A stretch of DNA of 64,000 nucleotides from Hyunsoonleella pacifica (lineage in GTDB: Bacteria > Bacteroidota > Bacteroidia > Flavobacteriales > Flavobacteriaceae). The stretch lies in the NCBI RefSeq assembly GCF_004310335.1, contig NZ_SIRS01000002.1:620001-684000 (forward strand). Direction: 5' to 3'. The notes below the pieces were generated by a model that made no database searches, was not told the DNA's origin, and worked only from the letters and a program-made list of their open reading frames with translations. The position numbers and the translations under genes are program-made. Below are positions 18,601 to 27,000 of this stretch, in pieces (positions within the stretch are counted from its first letter, which is position 1; the number at the start of each line of letters is the position of its first letter).

Positions 18601-19054
18601 TTACTCCAGTATCATCATTTGTTGATGTTATACTGGTTATGACTGCTCTAAGTCCTCGAATATTTTCAAAACCTTTAAGATCTATATTCTTTTTGTTTCC
18701 TACATTTCCAAATGGATTATATGATATTTCTAGTGTAGTGCTTACAGGAGTTGTTTCATAAACAGTGGGAGATATCATTGCATATACATCTACGACCATT
18801 GTAGTTGTATAAGCGTGAGCGTATGCTACGTCTGGATTTACTTTTAATTTTAAGTAACTAAAAGCGTTTAAACTCTCTGAATTTGGAGCGTTAAAATTTG
18901 AATCTTCTATCGTTTTTTGTGCGGTAGAAATAATATTATTTCCAGATATCCAAGGTTCTTCTTGAATATTATTCTGCGATATTAATACATTAATATTTAA
19001 TAGTGTTAAAGCTAATATAACAAACTTTAAAAATGATAATGAATGAAGTCTCAT
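9686..19054 (-). CDS. Giant RHS/DUF6443-type protein with VWA insertion and truncated HINT
   Basis: A 3122-residue secreted protein (signal peptide ~1-26). In order: fibronectin-like N-terminus; a DUF6443-like region near residue 330 ('GEVIYDNQGRPAIEVLPTP'); a very long Cys-containing spacer; a VWA domain at ~1615-1800 with a full MIDAS 'FIVDASGSID'; YD repeats ~2050-2600 ('YQYDAIGQLTKD', 'FEYDGLGNRISK'); an RHS core at ~2775-2860 ('DYYPFGALLPNRHG', 'YDPRIGRYFTMDP'); an Ala/Gly-rich pretoxin segment; and a HINT-like start 'CFTGETDVLT' at ~3004. HINT is incomplete: the TxxH position reads 'SEDF', and the protein stops at 'YDLNVVSN' with no His-Asn end and no toxin. RHS proteins form a shell around their toxin; here the toxin is presumably the next gene. 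The ATG overlaps the previous gene's stop by 4 bp. Confidence 0.85.
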   Translation of the reverse strand: MRLHSLSFLKFVILALTLLNINVLISQNNIQEEPWISGNNIISTAQKTIEDSNFNAPNSESLNAFSYLKLKVNPDVAYAHAYTTTMVVDVYAMISPTVYETTPVSTTLEISYNPFGNVGNKKNIDLKGFENIRGLRAVITSITSTNDDTGVTINETPDNLELYLGFQSDFYQVLDLTAPTFNTSTLENNELVIEWYPKVGAVYYELEWTWLDNYDKAANGSDIDLTIKQFELNNTRIQTTNLNYRIPLVYDEGFIIYRVRAVGGSLIDKKVNIPGPWSSDDGTNYLTVEQWPGNNTGNGKWKILEEHAHENNKNWQFQASYAEDGKKKEVVSYFDGTLRNRQTVTKINSDDNAIVGEVIYDNQGRPAIEVLPTPADRNHPNQGNNLKFYPDFNLNIDGKIYTHHDFDWSTTTGDNCLVTTEEMSTLIGASAYYSPNSPTDVEKPFQSFVPDAKGYPFSQIQYTPDNTGRIKSKGGVGKQHQINYDLADHEMRYFYTTPTQDELNRLFGTTNVGNVLHYKKNIVIDPNGQVSISYIDPQGRTIATALAGEAPAITEGETQTNLLEPLSDVTANIHGDITTDILEKSNLNDVDTTVDKNRRRSTGNFPGLFDALIATKPVISSKENAGFTFNYSLKNLNDDYNFIASGCSTPYPLVYDLSISLKDECGAEKLITTVNNITELEAQSGTFYQSPDLDAILPVGTYQLSKQLTVNKETLNQYLEDYVTSITTEGEACYVPPIEPVADTTGCFQSCTECLNSLPINVDTYVIIELEAQYNTTTFSLGTGGENTASGTFNGVTVDVSWSGNPTNIAEVAFAISSKIAGYDLLVEACKSLPDENGVFGACDALNYATGGSLTLPSCSVYETNLREDIAPGGQYGNSEFTLIDIGGGISQNQVLDPLSVYNDSNTLLYNDNGVDNDWRHPIGGTYLDALGLPAKVRVIEVENELGVLTYSPEPIVDGNIINEDEEGLWISPQNLANVEDFIDLLGINDSWLDALLPYHPEYCYLEYLQEDCNIGTTNVLDYITNDGSTVTVDSDGYDAYIRSVKTFDDAYNNTGLFDTKNSIYGNSNGSIIKDPYFANHNALLLSVTTTATSNIRRSIMLNALNLRYENNGNNNMLETAYANIMCAGDPTCNGVNGVTPDYINANVDSEAQRNQIWEVYKGFYLGLKARIKATFLNAYAKNQGCYNVCIGNTEGSLSSVTNELAYYFTNGINNFANLGASDANQLCSSDNAPLFSEKEKRFKPANGDLYQDENELITNSGTDYQNYLDSGKCPLLFDLEYFLNGLIKQTDNNGLAYNFPTQTTIYNGTYVTKDLIDNLTNGNISDGLANGSSFTPSISGNELTINQGIYEILTLNLPTYVSTNLGLSWNDYDATATAGSKWVISGFYNFYYDDSEGSENDPANGIFAFQSNLIIRNIGTNEIVDYVIYGTTPIAIGECTIGGNVITANTDDPAAPGVNGDELGGPGELGAVFNSPTCENKDRFEISIRNLFNALNQTSQINAVVDLSTIPTYHNDSFLPDYLGDTSRTATWNNSSGYYAIEKNGIELLKLDTYFVDIHGVGAIDHFVNMELTTADGSNYDHMIIKTISANSDQVVTSSPITVSPSVICPCTVAFDEDLEETNIAFIVDASGSIDHIEEQWIKDGINNFIDDVVESRSNATISLIAMSDSTLPTQNYILEQNSSVSAEVTALRSWINTQYSGSGNRDFWSSGLQIVDSLSEVPDMIIIVSDGSCVEDISTMYKGYAANSKIYAFGQNGGSYFYNGTVNATLDSFDSFMQSLYTPDTAIVSSRPDDFWDTDYAPFNQFSDLFNRLDYLANNLGLCSHPCIPQTVAPVIRKDKYDLWFGANGMNFSVGYDMDDDADQDLVSGLVTDYYFTDNYLEADFYNMNFEYLVDSYLYYTKDVFQINTTAHPQFLTLSQFGDTNLNYGFNEINTVIDDYKLYVDSTSYNGENWQEYVNNIWMLSNNGICPPAPMMPKEEITIDPDTIDNQCETFAINVSATFTEDLYQSYVNTLKEDFKRNYINKAMNNAIENFTMDYSDKEYQYTLYYYDQAGNLVQTVAPEGVNRGNPDNHTFKTQYRYNSLNQLVWQSTPDGGETRFAYDELGRIIASQNALQLENSTSINTLISYTLYDGLGRITEAGQGHLNDQYIINDIGKLDLLIGGNIIDKNDALVALFTKTEQVTKTMYSTQSALAEDEEFIQNNLRNRVSAVVYIDDSTSGLDCNNAIFYDYDIHGNVKKMGYYIFLGADAEKKIKTTEYDYDLISGNVNQVTYQKGENDQFIHRYEYDADNRITLVKTSKDGVLWETDASYEYYAHGPLARTVLGEQKVQGLDYAYTIQGWLKGVNGENAGVNDMGNDNGTLSAKDAFAYSLNYFSGDYAPITATNPFTLAENGSNVNNKNLYNGNIKTMVTSLIDLNENPLAVLQNNYAYDQLNRINSMKSYNGSALAYESGYEYDRNGNLTSLQRFVGGTAMDNLSYNYNYNEDGSLLDKYSPLRNNKLYSVNDDVSLNAFENIDIDNQNNQGSLIASGELNNANYQYDAIGQLTKDVAEGISNINWRVDGKVERIEKTDGTTIIFEYDGLGNRISKTHVPLGNTNDATYTYYLRDAQGNVMAVYHKGLIETTTSIPTDYYLPSGTVHTGVEIIEAPTNIFLTNYTAESGSNITVKAGNSIVINPNSHIKYGAVAHFFIDPNIILPTTSEIVGLKLSEHHIYGSSRLGMQQYVDDAILTDNEFVNSVGDKRYELTNHLGNVLSVISDRKLVKSGIFMPDVLTFNDYYPFGALLPNRHGQSDDYRYGYQGNEKDDEVKGEGKTYTSQFRTYDPRIGRYFTMDPYTTAFASHSPYSHALNNPITLVDKDGDFPKPSKFLADEFGLDLPPLAAGIMDGIIENIGWVSAITTGKLAVDIIRDPEQRKAFYEGIKSLVADPIGTLKSIGKEYMGLVERLANGTATDEDWYQLGYDGSGIIVGGGAKMFLKKLVRHGKSKMSRKAVRRMFDCACFTGETDVLTVSGYKDISEVNIGDKVWIYDADDKKLRLQEVSEKVKKNVKKLYQIQFEDNSLIEVSEDFTFLVDNKETKASELRINDIIILFNGKTIKIKGINILEGDFEVYDLNVVSN

Positions 19055-19758
19055 AGCTTGGATATTAGTTGATAGTTAGCGTATTTATCTGAAAGTATAT
19101 TTTCATTTTTATTTTGTTTTATATATGAATCTAACTTACATTTTCCAGTTTCTACATAAGGTTTAAATTTTGACATACTGATTTCAAGTCTAGGATTACC
19201 ATATACTGTTTTACCTTTTTCCTCATAAGGCATAGCGTTTGACAAGTATAATATTTGTTCTTTCATTGAATAGTCTTCCTTGTTAAAATATATCAAGACC
19301 TTTGTAAAGGGGAGCTGGGTAATATCTGGCGCTACAAATTTGCAAACAATCATATTATCAGTTTCTGTAACATCATAGCTTTTAAAATAGGGCAAGATTG
19401 AAAGCATATTATTTATAAGCTCTAAACCATTCGTTTGCGATTGCCGTTTTGCTAATAATAAAGCTTTCTCATCGTGGTTCATCTTTAAGCTTCTATTACC
19501 TATTTGTATAAATTCTGTGTTGTGTATTTTAGAATAGTAATCGTTACCATTTTTTATTATAATACTTTTGTAAGATTCTGAAGGGTTTTCACTTTTTAAT
19601 GAATTATAAACCTTGTAAGTAGCATCTATCTGGTATGCTTTTTTACTACTGTATAACTGTTGTGATTTTAAAAATAAATCTTTTATTTTCAGAGAATCGT
19701 TTTGCGAATAACCAACCCTAAAAATTAACATTAGGCACACTATCACTTTTAATCTCAT
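19051..19758 (-). CDS. Secreted protein of RHS cluster, LolA-like fold suspected
   Basis: A 235-residue protein with a signal peptide (residues 1-18, 'RVGYSQ'). The mature part is predicted beta-rich: 'AYQIDATYKVYNSL', 'NDYYSKIHNTEFIQIGNRSL', 'KVLIYFNKEDYSMKEQILYL' and 'NPRLEISMSKFKPYVETGKC'. That series of antiparallel strands is reminiscent of LolA/outer-membrane-lipoprotein carriers, but I would not assign the family. It starts 3 bp after the 427-residue YD protein and overlaps the 3122-residue RHS gene by 4 bp, so it is tightly co-translated with both. A chaperone or sorting role for the giant protein is possible but unproven. Confidence 0.65.
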   Translation of the reverse strand: MRLKVIVCLMLIFRVGYSQNDSLKIKDLFLKSQQLYSSKKAYQIDATYKVYNSLKSENPSESYKSIIIKNGNDYYSKIHNTEFIQIGNRSLKMNHDEKALLLAKRQSQTNGLELINNMLSILPYFKSYDVTETDNMIVCKFVAPDITQLPFTKVLIYFNKEDYSMKEQILYLSNAMPYEEKGKTVYGNPRLEISMSKFKPYVETGKCKLDSYIKQNKNENILSDKYANYQLISKL

Positions 19759-19761
19759 ATT

Positions 19762-21045
19762 CTAATTATTTAGCTTAACATTACTTGAACGCGTCTCCTG
19801 TATGGTATAAATTCCTTTTTCGGTTTCTTTTTTTACTCTTACTAATCCACCTTCATGATCGTATTCATAAAGTGTTGCATAATTGTTTTCGTCCAACTCT
19901 GCCATTAGGCGTTGTGTAACTGGATCGTAAACAAAACTCTTCATAGTACCATCAGCTTTATGAATACGGATATCATCGAAGTAAGTTACATAACTAGACC
20001 CTGCATTATTTTTTAATGCAATAGTTATATCTGTACTTCCCTCAGGAATTGTAAATTCTTTTTCTATTCGTTGCCAACCTTCAATGATTGAACCCGATGC
20101 TAAAAAAGGACCATCAGTAGTTATTGTACTTCCATTACTGTACGAAACTTGAATATTACTACTATAGCTAATAGGTGGAGGATCTTGGGGATTATGTTCT
20201 TCTTTTACCCATGCACTTAACACATAATTTCCTGGAGCAGGCTTAAACGAGCTACTATTTCTTTGTGTTACCCTATCTGGTGCGTTACAATCTGCCTCTG
20301 CATAAAGCTCTATATTGTCTAACAGCAAGTAGTTATCTATATAAAGCTCTTCATTAAAACTACTTACTATATTTTTTACTTTGAACTCAACATCGTATGG
20401 CCCTGGATTTGGTATATTAAACTTTAAAAATGCTCTTTTCCAATTTCCCGTATTATCAATAATATCGTTGGAAGCGGGCATAAATATGCTCTCTCTTGTG
20501 TCTCCAGCTATTGTTACTGCCCATCTCGAAGAGGTTATTGGTCCAGAACCATTAAGTTGAGTAGCGTTTAATTGAGAGAAAAACAGGTAGTAAGTGCCTG
20601 CATTTGGAAAAGTTATTTCTTTATGAATACCACCTCCTGTTTTTGCGCCTAACATAGTGCCAGATCCAGCTAAATTAAGAGGGCTTTTGTAAGTGTCTTC
20701 TACAATATAGGGAGATATCAAGTAACCTCGATCTTGCCCTTTATAAATCCCTGAATTACTGATAACTTTGATGTTTCCATGCCATGGAGTACTAATGATG
20801 TTGGCATAATTGCTAGTGGTATTAAGTTGTAACCATCCTGATCCAGCTAAACTTATTGACAAATCTTGTTGACTAGTTTCATTGTAACCATGTGATCCTG
20901 TGCTTAATTCAAAATTAGAACTATTTGTAGTGCTATTTTCGTCGTTTTGATAGTTAGGTATTAAACTTTCGCACTCTTGAGAATACATAGTATAGTTGAC
21001 TAACAAACAGAGGCTTATTACTAATATTTTATGTAAAATTTTCAT
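19762..21045 (-). CDS. Secreted beta-sandwich protein with C-terminal YD repeat
   Basis: A 427-residue protein. Signal peptide 1-22 ('YTMYSQECES'); two jelly-roll, carbohydrate-binding-like beta-sandwich regions at about 60-250 and 265-360 ('GNYVLSAWVKEEH', 'GWQRIEKEFTIPEGSTDITI', 'VTYFDDIRIH'); and a single RHS/YD unit near the end ('FVYDPVTQRLMAELDENNYA', 'LYEYDHEGGLVRVKKETEKG'). This tail matches a widespread Bacteroidota motif seen at the ends of RHS-associated proteins. It lies between the 2169-residue and 235-residue cluster genes in one transcription unit. It probably works with the large RHS proteins as part of a shell or cell-surface assembly. No enzyme motif is visible. Confidence 0.7.
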   Translation of the reverse strand: MKILHKILVISLCLLVNYTMYSQECESLIPNYQNDENSTTNSSNFELSTGSHGYNETSQQDLSISLAGSGWLQLNTTSNYANIISTPWHGNIKVISNSGIYKGQDRGYLISPYIVEDTYKSPLNLAGSGTMLGAKTGGGIHKEITFPNAGTYYLFFSQLNATQLNGSGPITSSRWAVTIAGDTRESIFMPASNDIIDNTGNWKRAFLKFNIPNPGPYDVEFKVKNIVSSFNEELYIDNYLLLDNIELYAEADCNAPDRVTQRNSSSFKPAPGNYVLSAWVKEEHNPQDPPPISYSSNIQVSYSNGSTITTDGPFLASGSIIEGWQRIEKEFTIPEGSTDITIALKNNAGSSYVTYFDDIRIHKADGTMKSFVYDPVTQRLMAELDENNYATLYEYDHEGGLVRVKKETEKGIYTIQETRSSNVKLNN

Positions 21046-21077
21046 GCTTATCTTATGTGTTGATTAACTTATAATTA

Positions 21078-24000
21078 TTACAATTGTGGAGTAACAGTAA
21101 TTTCAGTATTATTATCATCAGCATATACTTTAATATCGACTACTTTAATATCGACATTATCAAGGCCGCTGCCACCTTGTTGCCTACCGTATTCATCTAA
21201 AAGACGAAACTGTACAGTTGAATCAAATTTTAATTCCTTCTCATCACCTTTAAGGTCAACGTGTAATGCGTAATCGATGTATAGTCCTACTTCTATTTCC
21301 ATTAAAAGGTCTTGGTTGTCAATAGGTGTATCTGGGAATGTAAGCTCTATTAGTTGACCGCTACCATTTTCCTCATCCATATAATTCTCAGGTACGATTG
21401 TTTCATGATATACACTACATAGAAACCCAAAATTAAAAGGGGAGCCAGGGTAAGAATTTTGGCTGTCTTTATCTTTTAAACTAATCACTGCATCTATCCA
21501 ATTGTCATGGCCAGGTATTAGCTCATAATTCTCGAAGTCTTGAGGATCAAGACTATGAGGTTCTTCTGGAATAGAATCATTATATTGTGGCCCATTATCA
21601 TCACCACAAATTGGGAAATCTAGATTATGCTTAACAGTTACAAATAGGAAAGTTCTATCCATGGTAGCTAAATCTTCTATGTCATCAGCACTAATTTGTA
21701 TTAGAAACTTTCTATCCACATACCCACTCATACTACTTGTATTTCTAATTAAATGACCATTACTATCATATGATTTATTTTCATATGAATCATGAAAATC
21801 CCCAATACTATCTGTTTGAGTAAGATTTGTATCTAACCCCTTTAAATTAGGCAATTCCTCCTCATCTAAACATAAAGATGTAAACTCATGTTCTAACTCG
21901 GTAAGATCTTTAGTAACTCTTACTTGGTTTCCCGTTACTTTATAACTCTGGGTACCAGTATGCGATTCTTCAGCACTTACCTCTCCATTACCCGCAGTGT
22001 CTTCTGTAAGAGTGTTAAAACTAAAATGATCTCTGGTAAAATAGTTTATCTCATCTGTTACAAAGTTTACGTCGTCTATAAGTGCAGAGGTCTCGTTTAA
22101 AACACCATTATAATCAGCATCCTCAAAACTATCAAAAGCAATCTCACTATACCTATTGTTTGAAGCTACGGCTGTTGGTAGTGTATATGCATACCCATAA
22201 ATTGCTGATGAATACCTACCTAAGGCATCTTTATTTTCCAACTCTGCGCCGTATGGGCTGTAATGCGTTATGCTGCTTGCGTTAGTCCAATTATTACTAT
22301 CTATTTCCCATTCTGAACCATTTTTTTTATAAAATGGGTTAAATGCTGAAAAATAGCCATCATCTCGTAAGTTAGGACTATCCCCTTCACTTACTACGTT
22401 AGAGGTACGTCCGGTTAAATAAGCATAAGACTCTATAGTACGCCATTCTCCTCTAGCATTATATAAGTAGGGGTTAAAACCATAACTATTAACATCTTCT
22501 ATTAATGGTTGAGAATCAATATCATTATCAAATGCCTTATCGTATTGTGATAAAACACTAGGCGTTAACCTTGGTAGCCCTAATTGGTCTTGAGGTTTCC
22601 AATACTCATTATACATAACTGCACTAGCATTAATAACTTTGGAATTATTAATAGTAATACTATTGTTAACAATAGGGTTTTCTTTACTGGTTACAGATGC
22701 CATTGATGCAGACTGTAAATTTTTGTAACCAGAACGTATAATTTTAAATTTTAAATCAGGTTTTAAATGCTCGCTACATTCATCATTAATCATGAAACCC
22801 TCTTTATTCATGAGCTTTATGGTATTACTACCTACTTCGACGACCCAAAGTAATTCTGCATCACTATCTAAACCATCATTATGATAAGTTTGTAGTACAT
22901 CTCCTGGGGAGAATAATAGGTTTGTATTAATGTTTTCGTTGGGGGTTTCTTTTCGAGCTAAATAAAAATTACCGTCACCATCAACGTCAGATTTTTTTAA
23001 AAGCCCCTCAGCTCCCAAGTTTTTACTTGCTTGTCCCATACTTTCATAATACCAATGTGCAGGGTAGGTAAGATTATAGTAGTTGTCATCATATTCATTT
23101 ACGGTTTTAGTAAGTAATACTTGACCCGTTTGAGCATCCCAGGCTAAGTTTTCTGTAGATACTTGGGCTCCTACATCGTAAGCGATTTTCTCCTTTAAAA
23201 TACCCGTTTTATGAATAACTTTTGTGGTAACTGCTGTTCTTAATATATTTTCATGTTGGGCATACGTTGGTAACGGAAATGGGACTACAGCTGGTATTAT
23301 TGCTGCTAAAAACGTAGTTACATTTGAATTAACACCTGCCATTTTTGTACTGGAATAATTTTCTCTAAAATCATTAACCACATCGTAGGTTTGCCCTATT
23401 AATCTTTCTCCGACTGTTCCATCTTTATCAATAGTTGTAAAAGTATTATCCAGTTTGTTAGGATTATTTTCATCAACATTATAAAAATAATCTACACCAG
23501 AAATAGCTTCAGATTGTCCTTCCCCGTAAACTCTTTGACTTTTTTGTTTTCCATTCATATCATTCGTTATTATTGAAAACCCTTGAGACAAAGTGATATG
23601 ATTTCTAGCACTTAAATTAAATAGACCTAAAATTTTAGGTGCTTCATCTAATCCGTTACCATTAGTTTGAGTATAATCTGATATTGTTGGAAAATTTCTA
23701 GATGTGAAAAATTCATTTACTACTTTTCCTGTAGCATGCTTATTAACGACTAAATTTTGATCTAAATTCTTCCGTTCTAAATTTCTAACTGTAACAGTAC
23801 CATAAGTAACTGTTGGTGATGGATAAAATGTTTCCCCTATAGGTTTTTCAACATAGTTATTTTCATTTGGGGAAACCATTCTATCTGCATATTTAGTAGC
23901 TTCAAGTTTACTGTAGAAAGGTTCTACAAGAGGATTTTCTTTACTTCCATTCGGCTCAAATGTGGCGACTCCACTAGATAAACCATCTTTTGTGTAATCA

Positions 24001-27000
24001 TACTCTTGACCGTAATGTTGTTTATATAAGTTAACATCTTCACTACTTTCATTTTCAGTCATTAATTCCCAATTGTCTTTTAGTACAATTCTTTTTACTC
24101 TCAAACCACCTCCTAACTTTACTTTGTTAGCATGTTTTAATCGAATCCACGATTTATCTGGATTAAAATTTTTAGCACATTCATTTTGTTCTAACCTTAA
24201 ATTGGGGCCAGTAAATATCTCTTTCAAATTTTTTATAGCACCCCATATCCCTTCGGCTACATCTCCAAAATTATTAACATCAGTATATTGATCTCCCTCA
24301 TAAACCAAACGATTTAAATATGTTCTCCCAAAGTACCATCCTGCCTTAGCTATAGGATTTACTTGTTTATTATTACTAACAAACCCGCCTTCTTTATCTA
24401 ATGTTTTTAGTGGGATAACGCCATAATAGTTAACACCTTCGTTAACAACTAGCTGATTATTACTATATAGTGTTGACAATAATGCATCATCAATTTCGAA
24501 ATAGCCAGATACGTAGTCATATGCCTCATCGTTTCCTGCTGATAGGTTTAACAAAAACCTGAAATAAATAGCCTTATCAATTTGATCACCTATATAATTA
24601 TTTAAAAATTCATCTCTAGTAGTTACCTCTGGAAGTTTTACATACAGATACTTATTATGCCTATTTACACCCCTATACAGTTCTGTACTTGTATATGAAT
24701 CTGTACTAGGGTCATTACCAGATCCAGAAACTTTTAGCATACTCATTGTTTCTCGATCTTGCACATATTGATAATCATCAGACTCAGTTTCTAATTCCAA
24801 TCTACCTCCAGAAGGAAGATCAATTGAAGTAAGTGTCCACATTCTAGTATTTAAATCTGCTTTTGTTTGATCTTGCTCAACAAATGGAAATTCTGCATTG
24901 GTAATATCGCTAGAAACACTACAATTAATACCTTCTGTAACTCCTTTATAATTCCCCCATATATCATGAGCTTTCAAATTATAACTGGCATTTGCTTGTA
25001 TAATTGTTTCTCCATCTATATTATCAAAACCTTCATAGTTAAATTTATAGGGCGTATATTTTCCCATGTTAGACCCTCGATAAGTAAAGTATACTTTTTT
25101 TAAAGTTAGTTTACCTTTATTAAGGTTATCGTTTGAATTAATATTATCTGTGAGATCGGTATCATAAGGCTGCCCATCATTGTTTATCATGTCTGGGCAA
25201 AGTGAATAATTATATTCGAAATGTGCTATTTTAATAGCTGCTTTGGATTTATCAACATAATTTAAATCTTTAAAAAGAGTATTTTCTGTAAGCGTTTTAT
25301 ACTCTGGTTTAGTGTACAAGAATATTTTCTCTATCTTTTTCATTTTTGCAGAACTTGCATCTCTTCCTCCTGTCTCTCCTTTAACCCCTATAGCATCATG
25401 TCTATCTGCAAGTTGAAAAACGGCTACGTGTGTTTTGGTTTCTATGGAAGAGATGTATCTTAATTCTTTTTCACCATAAATATAATTTCCCATTTGATCA
25501 TCCTCATTAGATTTTAACCCTTCATTATAAATTACCTTATTTTCTTGATAAGGTACACGCCACTTATAATTATCTACTCTTTCATCATAATTAAACTTAG
25601 TATAGGCTCCCAAATCGTCGTCTGTTGGACCATCTAATGAAAGGTCTTCATAATCACTAGATAAAATACTACTCAGCATATAAGTATGTGCATAGCTTGG
25701 TGTAGTTATTTTATTTAAATATTTATTGCTACGACTACTATTATTGCCATTTACATTTCCATTATAGCCTATTAAACCTGTTTGACAATCAGCATCATTT
25801 CTTCCTGAAACATCGAAACTAGCTTCAATTTTTGTTGTATTGTAAGCAGCCTTGCCAAATACATAGGTACTACCATCTGGTTTTGTTGTTTTTATACCAA
25901 CTGTATGATGACCTTTTGCATTGGGATGCGTATCTACAAAATCATCTAAGGAAGCTTCGGATTGGCTTATTTTATGTATGGTATGATTCCTCTTTTCTCT
26001 TTGTGTACGTTTAGTTACTCCTGTTATTATTTTATCTTCGGTTACATCTTTAACTTTGAATTTAGAGCGTAATGATCTATTATATTTATTACCTGCTACT
26101 TCTAGTCGTATAGGATGGTCTGCTTGTAGGTCGTTATAAATATTAATTTCATTATCTACTATTAGTTCTCCCATACTTTTGAAATAAACTTTCTCATAAT
26201 CTATGGGGTTTAAATCTGAGCTTTTTTCTTTAAAATTTTTTAATGCATAATTATTGGTATCCCATTTACCAGTTTTATTAGTAGTTGTAGTTATATTAAT
26301 TTCAGCACCTACATATGCTAAATTTCCTCCAGCAACTTCAAAACCAAAAGTTGCACCTATACCTGAGTCAGACACAGGGTTATCATATACATAACTTACT
26401 TGGCTTCTAAAGGGTCTAAATGTTCCTCCTGTACCTTGACCTTGAATTGAATAAACATCATAAGAATAATTAGTTACTGGTAACATTGTAGTGAACTTAT
26501 TAACGACATTATCCTTTTCTCTATTAAAATCTAAAATGCCATCAACACCTTCAGCAAATTCTGTATTCTCGTAACCAAAAGATTTAATGTATTTATCCTT
26601 TTCAGATTCTTTAATCTCTTGGTAAGAGCCATAGGCAGAAACCTGTCCTTGTAAACTAAGACTAAATGCCGTAAATCCACCTGACAAAGCAAAAGTCTTA
26701 CTATCATTATACATGGCAACACGTTTTGTTGGTGTATAATTTGTTAAATCGTTGAATGATATAGATCCACCTGCACCATGGTTAGAGACATTTGTAATAT
26801 CCGTTTTATGTGAGCTTTTAACCCCTCCAATATCCAGATTAATGTAGTTTTGCCTTTGTCGTTTATTTGAAAAAGATAGGTTTAGATTAGTTACCCCTTG
26901 TCGAGAATTTAAACCCAAACCAAATCCTGTAGTAATATTATTTATGTAATGTTTTTCAGTTTCCTTACCTTTACGAGTTAAGGATACTGATGGGGTAACT

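Noticed and set aside
22082-26722. Antisense and out-of-frame small frames in the 2169-residue gene
   Set aside because: Same reason; the sense frame is continuous and family-like.
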